Part shown: positions 27,357-34,835 of the stretch, in pieces
Layout of the letters: each line of letters begins with the position of its first letter
Numbering within the stretch: position 1 is the first letter of the stretch
Assembly: GCA_016703535.1 (NCBI GenBank)
Contig: JADJBV010000002.1
Location: forward strand, 310,001-374,000
Length of the DNA stretch: 64,000 bases
Direction of reading: 5' to 3'
Source: Deltaproteobacteria bacterium
GTDB taxonomy: Bacteria > Myxococcota > Kuafuiibacteriia > Kuafuiibacteriales > Kuafuiibacteriaceae
Position numbers and translations under genes: made by a program
Notes under the pieces: generated by a model
What the model was told of the DNA's origin: nothing
Database searches by the model: none
What the model saw: only the letters and a program-made list of their open reading frames with translations

Positions 27357-27827
27357 TCAGATCAGCTGATCCAAGCCCTGAAAACCGAGGCCCGGCTTTT
27401 CGTCTTGTTTCCCGACCTTGATCCCGTGGCTGCTGATCCGGGTGACCTCGGATTGGGCGGCCGATAAGGCGCTTCGCCCTTCGCTGCGGCCACCGGGCTC
27501 GGGGTTGGCGCGGCCCGAGTCGACGTTCACCGCACCTTTTGGGCCCCCGCTGCGGCCGACGCCACCTTTGCTCAAGGCTTGTGAACGTCGATCGGCGCGG
27601 CCGCGGCGCTTGTCGGCCGGGTTGGTGTTCCCGCTGCGGGCGTCCTCGATCAACATCTCCATCATCGCTCGGAAGCCCGAGGCGACCTCATCTTCGAGCC
27701 GCTCTCGCTCCCGGGTGGCTTCGTCGGTTTGGGGGGTGGCTTCACCCTCCCGTTGGACGTCGACTCGGCCGTTTTGGACCTGGCCCTCAATGCCTGGCTT
27801 CTGCACGGGGGGTAATTCTGCAATCAC
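27357..27827 (-). CDS. Hypothetical protein, first gene of ParB-like operon
   Basis: This protein of about 156 residues is predicted from the GTG at 27827. It is highly charged, with one likely helical, coiled-coil-like segment (TRERERLEDEVASGFRAMMEML, about residues 55-77). This is followed by a long disordered Gly/Arg/Ser-rich region (about 80-140). No family is recognised. The codon pattern and the tight spacing to the next gene support it as real; upstream in-frame codons to 27887 are possible starts. It is the promoter-proximal gene of the three-gene operon and is divergent from the processing protease at 28059. Confidence 0.5.
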   Translation of the reverse strand: MIAELPPVQKPGIEGQVQNGRVDVQREGEATPQTDEATRERERLEDEVASGFRAMMEMLIEDARSGNTNPADKRRGRADRRSQALSKGGVGRSGGPKGAVNVDSGRANPEPGGRSEGRSALSAAQSEVTRISSHGIKVGKQDEKPGLGFQGLDQLI

Positions 27828-28058
27828 GGGGCCAAGCCGCCGCCGCCCGGGCAAAGCCCGGATCCTGCCCACCCCGCGTTTGCACACCGCACCTAAGCCC
27901 TTGCGCTGTCTGAAGATACTGACAGGGTGGCGCGTCGATCCGCCATGGTGAGCCGAATGGGTGGGCCGAACGTTCAGGCGAAGGTGCGCCCTGCCCAGAT
28001 CTTGCGTGAAACCGCAGGGAGTGTTCCCTGGGCAAGGGACGTTCCCCGTAAGACCCCG

Positions 28059-30020
28059 ATGAGACGACTAGCTTTGCCTCTTTTGGCCCCCCTCTTTTTG
28101 CTGCCGAGCGTCGCCCAGGCGGCCGAGGTCACCTGCAAAGACCTCCCGATGTTGGTCGAGGCCCTGACCCGCCGACACTACGTGGTGCGGGAGGTGACGG
28201 ACCCGGTGAAGCTGAGGACCGGCACCCAGTTCATCAAGATCATCGACCCCTCCCAGACGCTGCTCCTCGAGAGCGAAGCCGACCTCAACACCCAGCAGAT
28301 CCCCAACGTGCTGGAGGGCATGAAGATCGGCGCCTGCGTCGCGCTGGAGCGCCCGGCCCAGCTGGTGATCTCGCGGATCGAAGAGGACGAGCGGCTGGTC
28401 AAGAAGTTGCTCGGACCCAAGTACAAGCTCGACGAAAAGGTGGAGCTGATCTTCGACCCGGACAAACGGGGCCGCCCCAAGACCTTGGAAGAACGGGCCA
28501 AGCTGATCGAGAAGTTGGTCCACTTCCAGATCAACAACTACCTGCAGACGGGCATGAAGTTGGACGCCGCCAAAAAGCAGCTGATCCACCGCTACGAGTT
28601 GACGGTGAAGCGAGCCAAGGAGCGGCTGGCCAAGGGCGAGTTGCCGGGGCTCTACGCCGAGGCCTTCGCGTCGTCGCTCGATCCCCACAGCTCCTTCATG
28701 TCGACCTCGGTGCTCGACGACTTTCAGATCTCGATGCGCCTCTCCCTCGAAGGCATCGGGGCGGCCCTCACGTCTCAAGACGGCGTCACCCGCATCGAGA
28801 CCTTGTTGCCCGGCGGCAGCGCCGATCGGGACGGGACCTTGCGGCCCAAGGACAAGATCATCGCCGTCGCTCAAGAGGGCGAAAAGGCGGTGCCGACCAT
28901 CGACATGGAGCTGCGGGACGTCGTGAAGATGATCCGCGGCAAGAAGGGCACCAAGGTGACCTTGACCGTCCTCAGGGATGGCAAAAAGAGCACGACCTTC
29001 GACGTGACCTTGGAGCGCGACAAGATCGACGTCAAAGAGCAGGCCGCCAAGATCACCTACGAAAACCGGAAGGTCGGTGAACGCAACCTCAAGATCGGGA
29101 TCATCGATTTGCCCTCGTTTTACGGCGGCGACGAAGGTGGACGTTCGTCATATCAAGACGTGAAGAACCTGATCTCCGAGGCCAAGGAGAACAAGGTCGA
29201 CGGCCTGGTGCTCGATCTTTCGCGGAACGGCGGCGGCCTCCTCCAAGACGCGGTCCGGATCTCGGGCTTGTTCCTCCGGTTGGGCGGGGTGGTGGCCACC
29301 AAAGACAGCTTCGGTCGCATCGAGGTCCTGGAAGACGAAGATGAGGCGGTCGACTGGGCCGGCCCCCTCGCGGTCTTGATCAGCCCGGCCAGCGCCTCCG
29401 CCTCCGAGATCTTGGCCGGGGCGCTCAAGGACTATCGCCGCGCGGTGATCGTCGGCAGTGACCACTCCTTCGGCAAAGGTACGGTGCAGACGCTCCAACC
29501 CTTCGGAGACTTCGGCGCGCTCAAGGTCACCACCGGGATGTTTTTCCTCCCGGCCGGCCAGTCGACCCAACAACAAGGGGTCCGCTCCGACTTCCAAGTC
29601 CCGACCCTCTACGACGCCATGGACATGGGCGAAAAGGAGCTCGACTACTCTTTGCCGCCTCAAGCGGTCCCGACCTTCATCTCCAGCTTGGCCAACGGCA
29701 CCGGGCCCGATCAGATCTGGAAGCCGGTGAAGCTGGACGTGATCCAAAAGTTGTATCAACGCTCCCAGGCTCGAGTGGCCAAGGACGAGTCCTTCGCCGA
29801 GATCAAAAAGCAGCTCGAGGAGCGCGGCAAAGACACCGGCGCCATCAAGCTCGAAGATCTGCGCAAAAAGGCCAAAGAGGCCAAAGAGAAGAACGGCAAA
29901 GAGACCAAAGAGGGCGAGGAGGAAGACGAGACCAACCGGGAGAAGTTCAAGGCCCTGGAGTCGGCCTTCGCCCGGGAAGGCGCCAACATCGTCGCCGACC
30001 TGATCGAGCTCGGAGGCTGA
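28059..30020 (+). CDS. C-terminal processing peptidase (S41, Tsp/Prc type)
   Basis: This periplasmic protease of about 653 residues has a signal peptide (LALPLLAPLFLLPSVAQAAE), an N-terminal helical region, a PDZ domain (about 225-320; FQISMRLSLEGIGAAL and PGGSADRDG) and an S41 protease core. The Ser/Lys dyad is visible: Ser447 in SASASEIL and Lys473 in DHSFGKGTVQ. The charged Lys/Glu-rich C-terminal extension (from about 590) is typical of the Prc subgroup with DUF3340. Such enzymes trim C-termini of periplasmic and outer-membrane proteins, in some species controlling cell-wall hydrolases. The ATG at 28059 gives the proper signal peptide; the frame is open further upstream. Confidence 0.93.
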   Translation: MRRLALPLLAPLFLLPSVAQAAEVTCKDLPMLVEALTRRHYVVREVTDPVKLRTGTQFIKIIDPSQTLLLESEADLNTQQIPNVLEGMKIGACVALERPAQLVISRIEEDERLVKKLLGPKYKLDEKVELIFDPDKRGRPKTLEERAKLIEKLVHFQINNYLQTGMKLDAAKKQLIHRYELTVKRAKERLAKGELPGLYAEAFASSLDPHSSFMSTSVLDDFQISMRLSLEGIGAALTSQDGVTRIETLLPGGSADRDGTLRPKDKIIAVAQEGEKAVPTIDMELRDVVKMIRGKKGTKVTLTVLRDGKKSTTFDVTLERDKIDVKEQAAKITYENRKVGERNLKIGIIDLPSFYGGDEGGRSSYQDVKNLISEAKENKVDGLVLDLSRNGGGLLQDAVRISGLFLRLGGVVATKDSFGRIEVLEDEDEAVDWAGPLAVLISPASASASEILAGALKDYRRAVIVGSDHSFGKGTVQTLQPFGDFGALKVTTGMFFLPAGQSTQQQGVRSDFQVPTLYDAMDMGEKELDYSLPPQAVPTFISSLANGTGPDQIWKPVKLDVIQKLYQRSQARVAKDESFAEIKKQLEERGKDTGAIKLEDLRKKAKEAKEKNGKETKEGEEEDETNREKFKALESAFAREGANIVADLIELGG

Positions 30021-30024
30021 GACC

Positions 30025-30762
30025 TTGGCCTGGGCGCCAGCCTATCTGGTGCGCTTCGATGACATCTGCCCGACCATGGCTTGGTCCGTATGGGACCGGG
30101 TGGAGGCGTTGCTCGTCGAGGCCGGCGTCCGCCCGATCTTGGCGGTGGTGCCCGACAACCAAGACCCGGAGCTGATGGTCGAGGCGGCCGCCCCCAACTT
30201 TTGGGCGCGGGTCCGCGGATGGCAGGCCCGAGGGTGGTCCATTGGGCTCCACGGCTACCAACACCGCTACGTCACCCGGGCCCCGGGTTTGGTGGGGGTC
30301 AACGCTTACAGTGAGCTGGCCGGCCTGGGCCTCGGGGAGCAGCGAGAGAAGTTGGCCCGAGGTCTGGACCTCTTTCGAGCCCAGGACGTCCGGGCCGATC
30401 TCTTCGTGGCCCCGGCCCACAGCTTCGACGCCTCGACCTTGGTGGCCTTGGCTGAGCTGGGCCTCCACACCTTGAGCGACGGGCTTTTCGTGTTGCCCCA
30501 CCGGGATGAACACGGGCTGTTGTGGGTGCCCCAACAGTTGTGGCGTTTTCGCCCGATGCCGCCCGGGGTCTGGACCGTTTGCCATCACCTGAACGGCTGG
30601 GGTGAAGTCGAGCTCCAGCGTTTGCAAGCTGACTTGCACTCCTATCGGGCCTTCTTCAGCGACCTTCCGGCGGTCCAAGCGCGCTTCCACGACCGGCGCG
30701 CCACCGGCTTGGCTCAGCCGATCGCCTGGGCCGCTCGCCGGGCCTTGGAGTTGCGGCGGTGA
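30025..30762 (+). CDS. DUF2334 polysaccharide-deacetylase-like protein
   Basis: This 245-residue protein starts at TTG with a GGAGG site about 8 bases upstream, just after the protease stop. It has the NodB/DUF2334 metal-site pattern: FDDICP with the Asp pair near the start, HGYQHR, and PAHSFD. These are the Asp, His and His used to bind a divalent metal in carbohydrate esterase family 4 deacetylases. No signal peptide is evident, so it may act on a cytoplasmic, lipid-linked or nucleotide-linked sugar. The stop overlaps the GTG of the next gene by four bases, coupling it to the ATP-grasp/phosphatase fusion. Confidence 0.85.
   Translation: MAWAPAYLVRFDDICPTMAWSVWDRVEALLVEAGVRPILAVVPDNQDPELMVEAAAPNFWARVRGWQARGWSIGLHGYQHRYVTRAPGLVGVNAYSELAGLGLGEQREKLARGLDLFRAQDVRADLFVAPAHSFDASTLVALAELGLHTLSDGLFVLPHRDEHGLLWVPQQLWRFRPMPPGVWTVCHHLNGWGEVELQRLQADLHSYRAFFSDLPAVQARFHDRRATGLAQPIAWAARRALELRR
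30623..30638. repeat. 16-base palindrome TGCAAG-N4-CTTGCA, copy 3
   Basis: This is a perfect copy with spacer CTGA, inside the DUF2334 gene. It encodes Leu-Gln-Ala-Asp-Leu-His in the same codon phase as the other intragenic copies. Confidence 0.8.
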
Positions 30763-32378
30763 CCCGGGGTCGGGTGTTGGTGCTCGGGGACGAGGCCCGG
30801 GCCACCTTGGCGGTGATCCGCTCCTTGGGGCGCGCCGGCGTCGAGGTCCACTGGGCCGGGCGACACCCCAACGGCCCCCCGGCCCGCTCTCGTTATGTGG
30901 CGCGGCGGTATCCGATCGATCGCGAGGTGGCGGCCTTCGTCCGGGCCCGCACCGAAGCCGAACCCTACGATCTGATCATCCCGACCACCGACGAAGTGGC
31001 GATCCCGCTGGATCGGGCGCGAGGGTTGTCAACTCAACTTGCACTTCCCTCCCCCGAGGCTTTTCGGCTGGTGCAAGACAAGGCTCGGACCACCGAACTT
31101 TGTCGAAACCTGGGGATCCCGGTGCCGGAGGAAGTGGTGCTGGGGCCCGGCGAAGGTGCCGAACGGGTGCCCGACGGCTGGCCCTATCCCTTGGTGGTGA
31201 AGCCGGTCTCTTCTTTCACCGCCTCGGATCTCGTGCATCGTCATCAGGTCGAGACCGTGTCCGATCGGGACGGCTTGGTGCGGGCCTTGGCGGTGCGGGA
31301 TCCGGCGCTCCAGGTGGTGGTCCAGCAGGCCGTGCCCGGCGTGGGTGGGGGCCTGGAGATCTTGGCCTACGAAGGGGAGGTCCTCTTCGCCTTCCAGCAC
31401 CGGCGCCTCCACGAGCCCGCCCGGGGCGGCGGCAGCTCTTTGCGTGAGAGCGTGCCGGTCGATCCACTCTTGGCCGAGGCCGGCGCGCTTTTGGCCCGGG
31501 CCCTCCGCTACACCGGCGTGGCCATGTTGGAGATCCGGGAACACGAACAAGGCTTTACGCTCCTCGAGATCAACGGCCGCTTTTGGGGCTCTTTGCCCTT
31601 GGCCATCGCCGCGGGCGCGGATTTTCCGCGGTTTTTGTACGAAGCCCTGGTCGAAGGCCGCCGGGAGTTCGATCCGGCCTATCGGATCGGCGTGGTGGCC
31701 CGCAACCTCGGCCGAGATCTGGGCTACTGGGCCGAACGGGCCCGCCGAGAGGGCCCGAGCGTCGTGCCCACGGCCTTCGCGGAAGGAGTGCAAGGTATCT
31801 TGCATGGCGAGGCCAGCGACACCTTCGCCGAAGACGATCCCGCCCCGGCCTTGCTCGATTTGTGGAGCTACGGCGAAAGGGCCGGCGGCAAGGTGCTGCA
31901 TCGCCTGCGCAGTGAGGCCCAGCGGGTCCCGTTTTTGGCCCGCCGGAAGCAGCGGGCCTTGAAGGAGGCGCTGCAGCAGGCCCGCCGGGTGTTGTTCCTC
32001 TGCAAAGGCAACCTGGCCCGCAGCCCCTTCGCCGCCCACACCCTGGAGCAACTTTGGCCGGGCCGCTTCGAGATCCGCTCCGCCGGCTTCAAGACCCACC
32101 CGGGCCGTCGTTGCCCCCCGGAGGTCTTGGCGGCCGCCCAAAGTCTGGGGATTGACCTCCAGGCCCACCGCTCCACCGTCTACACCCCGGAGCTCAGCGA
32201 GTGGGCCGACCTGACCTTGGTGTTCGATGAACACGGCCGGGCCGCCGCGGGCAAAAAGGGCCACGACCTCTCGATCTTCGCCCCACCCCGGATCAGCGAT
32301 CCCTACGGCAAAACTGAACCCGAGGTCCGGGCCACCTTCCTGAGCATCCAAGACGCCCTGGCCGCCGCCCGGAGTTAA
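30759..32378 (+). CDS. ATP-grasp enzyme fused to low-molecular-weight protein-tyrosine-phosphatase domain
   Basis: This 539-residue cytoplasmic protein starts at a GTG overlapping the previous stop. Residues 1-330 form an ATP-grasp domain: VLVLGDEARATLAVIRSLG, then DLIIPTTDE, then YPLVVKPV, then EINGRFWGSLPLA with the metal-binding Glu/Asn. Residues 405-535 are a complete LMW-PTP domain with P-loop Cys415-KGNLA-Arg421-S and general-acid Asp514 in DPYG. ATP-grasp enzymes of this type ligate carboxylates to amines. Bacterial LMW-PTPs dephosphorylate tyrosine kinases that control polysaccharide export. With the deacetylase partner this suggests a cell-surface polysaccharide role, by inference. 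The stop falls at the edge of an inverted-repeat element. Confidence 0.88.
   Translation: MTRGRVLVLGDEARATLAVIRSLGRAGVEVHWAGRHPNGPPARSRYVARRYPIDREVAAFVRARTEAEPYDLIIPTTDEVAIPLDRARGLSTQLALPSPEAFRLVQDKARTTELCRNLGIPVPEEVVLGPGEGAERVPDGWPYPLVVKPVSSFTASDLVHRHQVETVSDRDGLVRALAVRDPALQVVVQQAVPGVGGGLEILAYEGEVLFAFQHRRLHEPARGGGSSLRESVPVDPLLAEAGALLARALRYTGVAMLEIREHEQGFTLLEINGRFWGSLPLAIAAGADFPRFLYEALVEGRREFDPAYRIGVVARNLGRDLGYWAERARREGPSVVPTAFAEGVQGILHGEASDTFAEDDPAPALLDLWSYGERAGGKVLHRLRSEAQRVPFLARRKQRALKEALQQARRVLFLCKGNLARSPFAAHTLEQLWPGRFEIRSAGFKTHPGRRCPPEVLAAAQSLGIDLQAHRSTVYTPELSEWADLTLVFDEHGRAAAGKKGHDLSIFAPPRISDPYGKTEPEVRATFLSIQDALAAARS
31789..31804. repeat. 16-base palindrome TGCAAG-N4-CTTGCA, copy 4
   Basis: This is a perfect copy with spacer GTAT, inside the ATP-grasp/phosphatase gene. 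It encodes Val-Gln-Gly-Ile-Leu-His. Confidence 0.8.
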
Positions 32379-32477
32379 GGCCCGCGAAGCGACAACTCGA
32401 CCGTTTGGGCCTCGGCAAGCCTTGCCAGTCGGGCGCCTCGTCAGCCGAAACGATCGACTTGTCACTTCGCGGGCCCT
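32377..32477. repeat. Long imperfect inverted repeat, copy B
   Basis: Two 30-base arms (32377-32406 and 32448-32477) pair with four mismatches. Inside lies a second stem, GGCAAG-C-CTTGCC (32414-32426). The arm ends (GCCCGCGAAG) and an inner block (AGTCGGGCGCCTC) are shared, in reverse orientation, with the element at 7488-7565. It fills most of the space between the ATP-grasp fusion and the HAD gene. It may be a REP/MITE-like repeat or a transcript-end structure. Confidence 0.65.
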
Positions 32478-32520
32478 GAGCAGGGGTCCCCCGGCTGCCA
32501 CCGGGAAGCCCCCGACGCGA

Positions 32521-32543
32521 CGCTTGACACGCCGGGTCAAGCG
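32521..32543. promoter_or_regulatory. Hairpin upstream of HAD phosphatase gene
   Basis: Perfect eight-base arms CGCTTGAC and GTCAAGCG enclose a 7-base loop, about 20 bases before the ATG at 32563. No T-run follows, so a leader hairpin or a protein-binding operator is more likely than a terminator. Confidence 0.4.
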
Positions 32544-32562
32544 CCATCCTTTGGACCCCGCC

Positions 32563-33234
32563 ATGGAGAAACGACTGGCCGCCGCCTTCTACGACATGGA
32601 CGGCACCTTGGTGAGCACCAACCTGGTCCACTCCTTCCTCTTTATGGCCATGAACGAGCCGAGCATCCCAGGGAGTTTGCTCAAGACCGCCACCGGGATC
32701 GCCAAGATCCCGCTCTTCGCCGCGGTCGATCAGGTGAGCCGGCTGGCCTTCAACGAGCTGCTCTTCGCCGGTTACAAGGGCTCCTTCGAGGACCGGCTGA
32801 TGGAGTTCGCCAGCGAACACTTCGAGAAGGTGCTGAAGCCTAACATCTTCCCGGGGGCCGCCGACTTGGTGAAGAACGCCAAAAAGCGGGGCCTGCGCCA
32901 AGTGATCGTCAGCGGCAGCCTCGACTTCATGGTCGCGCCTTTGGCCAAACACCTGGGCATCGACGACCTGATCACCAACCGCCTCGAGTTCCAAGACGGC
33001 GTGGCCACCGGCAAGTTGCTGAAGCCGGTGGTGGTCGGCGCCAACAAGGCCCGCTTCATCCAAGAGTACGCCCAGAAGTGGAACATCGACCTCCTCGAGA
33101 GCTACGGCTTCTCCGACAGCTTCTCGGACTACGCGATGTTGGCGGTGGTGGGCCGACCCGCCGTGGTCAACCCCGACTCCAAGCTCCGCCGCTCCGCCGA
33201 AGAGCACAACTGGCCCATCCTCGACGTCCGCTAG
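32563..33234 (+). CDS. HAD-superfamily (subfamily IB, SerB-like) phosphatase
   Basis: This is a protein of about 223 residues with the HAD nucleophile motif FYDMDGTLV (Asp nucleophile and Asp acid), the Ser motif VIVSGS, a Lys region (VGANKARFIQEY) and the acidic motif GFSDSFSDYAML. It belongs to the TIGR01490-type HAD-IB group related to phosphoserine phosphatase. A helical cap lies between motifs I and II. It is cytoplasmic and the substrate is unknown. The ATG at 32563 directly precedes MEKRLAAAFYDMDG, the usual start. The TAG stop shares its CTAG with the stop of the decayed nucleotidyltransferase on the opposite strand. Confidence 0.88.
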   Translation: MEKRLAAAFYDMDGTLVSTNLVHSFLFMAMNEPSIPGSLLKTATGIAKIPLFAAVDQVSRLAFNELLFAGYKGSFEDRLMEFASEHFEKVLKPNIFPGAADLVKNAKKRGLRQVIVSGSLDFMVAPLAKHLGIDDLITNRLEFQDGVATGKLLKPVVVGANKARFIQEYAQKWNIDLLESYGFSDSFSDYAMLAVVGRPAVVNPDSKLRRSAEEHNWPILDVR

Positions 33235-33695
33235 CGGGGTCGACGCGGCAACTCGCGAGCCGTCGCCTTGATCCAGCGTTCGATCAAGCTCTTCCTGTCG
33301 GGGGGAGTGATGGTCATTGTTTCCAGTCGGTCAAGGAGCATGGTTGCGTGCACCAAGCCTTCGATGATCAGCGTTCGCACGAAGCTGAGGTCCTTTTCAC
33401 GGAACGCCGCCAGCTTTCATCCATCTGGGAGTATCGCGGCCTCGATGTCCAAACCCTGCACATAGCACCCGAAGGTGTCGTGAAACTGCGAAAGCTCTCC
33501 AAGGGCGCCGTCTATCTCCTCCCAGGCTTCGGGCCTGTTCTTCGGGGCGACGTCGACCTCGATCGACGTACAAAGCGTCGATGGCGCTTCCGGGTGTTCA
33601 CCCAGGATCGCCTGTGAACCGAAGACATAGAGCTCTCGGTCGTCAGCCACCGTGCAAGCGGCGCGGATCGCGTGCTCCAGTTGCTGCCGGTTCAA
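33231..33695 (-). pseudogene. Decayed DUF6036-type nucleotidyltransferase
   Basis: The first 92 codons (33695-33417) encode a family-typical start: MNRQQLEHAIRAACTV, a YVFGSQAILG motif with the Gly-Ser of nucleotidyltransferases, and SIEVDVAPKN with the acidic metal ligands. The frame then hits TGA right after LPDG. After this stop the same frame continues with KLAAFREKDLSFVRTLI to TAG at 33231, which is the usual C-terminal part. From memory of the family, about 30 codons (a WCL..HDL region) are missing between the two halves. A deletion therefore removed them and created the stop. It overlaps the upstream HTH gene by four bases. A short 92-residue product might still be made. Confidence 0.75.
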
Positions 33696-34684
33696 GGTAG
33701 AACTCCTGCCTCCGACCGATGACCTCGTCCGAGGGCGCGATCGAGCTTCTGTCGTTGATTTGGGGTCAGGGCCGAGACCAAAACCGGAGACTGCCGGAGG
33801 CGGGTTGATCTTTCACTCTGGCCCTCCAACAAACGCGCAACCTGGGCCGGCGAGTTGTGCTCTAGGATGTGGAGCCATTCCTTGACGTCGGACGGGACGT
33901 CGGGCGCCAAAACAAGCCGCTTCTTCAGCCGCAACGCAGCCCGAGACAAGAGGTCGGGATCACTTCGCACAATCTTGGCCAGGTGCCGTCCCAACTCCAG
34001 CAGGTCCCGATCTACCGAGGCGTGGTTTCGCCCTTGGCGCCCTCGCCCTCGTTCGTTTCCCTTCGAAGGGAGCAGGCTGTTGGGAGGTGCCCCTTGGAGC
34101 AAGATGATCGCTTCGGATCGGTCAGCCTTGAACGCCACCTCGAAGTCGGCCCGGGTCCACAGCGCCAAGTCGATCACTATGCCAAACTCCGCTTCAAGCT
34201 CGCCGAACTTTCGGCGAAGTTGTTCCTCCACTCGACCAAGCAAGGCAGCGTCGGCGACCACGATGACGCGTAGAGGTTCGTTGACTTGGTCTCTCCCGTC
34301 GGCAAAGGGGCCATCGATCCAGGCGGCAAGCGGAGGAGGATCGAGCTTGGAGATCAACTCCCTCAGATCGGCCTCGATCCGCTCAGCGAACGCCGCCTCT
34401 GCCTCGAAGAGCGCGCGTAGGGGCTGCAAGAGTTGCTGTCGCCCGCTCACGCGGTAGAGCACTCGCCCAGCGCCCATCATCTCCACCACGCCGGTCTCCA
34501 CCAGTGCTTCTAGGGCCCGCCTTGCGCCGGTCGGCGAAAGGGCCGCGGCGCGCGCCAGGTCGCTGCGGGCCAAGGGGCTTTGGCTCGCGAACAGTGCCCG
34601 GAGAATTCGTACGTTGGCCTCGCTGCCCAAGATGTCGTTGAGGGGGCAACGCAGGGCGCTCTGACGGGTCGCCGTGGGTCGCAT
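33692..34684 (-). CDS. Winged-helix protein with degenerate nucleotidyltransferase-like domain
   Basis: This 330-residue protein has an N-terminal winged helix (about 15-85; SEANVRILRALFASQSPLARSDLARAAALS, then GARRALEALVETGVVE). A domain with the secondary-structure pattern of a minimal nucleotidyltransferase follows (about 110-185). Where the catalytic GS and DxD should be it reads DGPFADG and PLRVIVVAD, so it is probably inactive. A helical C-terminus follows. The stop overlaps the start of the decayed nucleotidyltransferase gene by four bases, a toxin/antitoxin-like layout reminiscent of AbiE-type type IV pairs. The promoter carries a strong palindromic operator. Codon use (CTA, CTT, ATT, GTA) looks foreign here. 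Confidence 0.7.
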   Translation of the reverse strand: MRPTATRQSALRCPLNDILGSEANVRILRALFASQSPLARSDLARAAALSPTGARRALEALVETGVVEMMGAGRVLYRVSGRQQLLQPLRALFEAEAAFAERIEADLRELISKLDPPPLAAWIDGPFADGRDQVNEPLRVIVVADAALLGRVEEQLRRKFGELEAEFGIVIDLALWTRADFEVAFKADRSEAIILLQGAPPNSLLPSKGNERGRGRQGRNHASVDRDLLELGRHLAKIVRSDPDLLSRAALRLKKRLVLAPDVPSDVKEWLHILEHNSPAQVARLLEGQSERSTRLRQSPVLVSALTPNQRQKLDRALGRGHRSEAGVLP

Positions 34685-34690
34685 GCGGAC

Positions 34691-34738
34691 CTAATAAGAC
34701 CAAAAAAGGTCTTTTAGAGCAACAATCGGTCTTATTAG
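34691..34738 (-). promoter_or_regulatory. Operator-like repeats upstream of winged-helix gene
   Basis: Perfect 11-base arms CTAATAAGACC (34691-34701) and GGTCTTATTAG (34728-34738) are joined by a third half-site, GGTCTT (34708-34713), so AAGACC-A6-GGTCTT also forms a tight palindrome. The stretch is strongly AT-rich for this genome and lies 7-54 bases before the winged-helix start. It is a likely autoregulatory operator with two overlapping binding geometries. Confidence 0.65.
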
Positions 34739-34770
34739 ACTCCGATCGTCCACCTCCGCCGGTCCACGCT

Positions 34771-34801
34771 CGAAGCCCCCCACAAGACGGGGTGGGCTTC
34801 G
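34771..34801 (+). promoter_or_regulatory. Leader hairpin before class II amidotransferase gene
   Basis: Arms CGAAGCCC (34771-34778) and GGGCTTCG (34794-34801) pair perfectly, with a CCC/GGG extension inside, about 35 bases before the ATG at 34836. No T-run follows. It could be a leader structure of this gene or separate the two divergent units. Confidence 0.4.
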
Positions 34802-34835
34802 GTGGCGGGTTAGTGGGCGTGGTACAACCACCGGG

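Noticed and set aside
27906..27925. CTGTC-N10-GACAG inverted repeat before the processing protease
   Set aside because: Five-base arms ten apart are expected by chance in 64 kb, and no second copy supports it.
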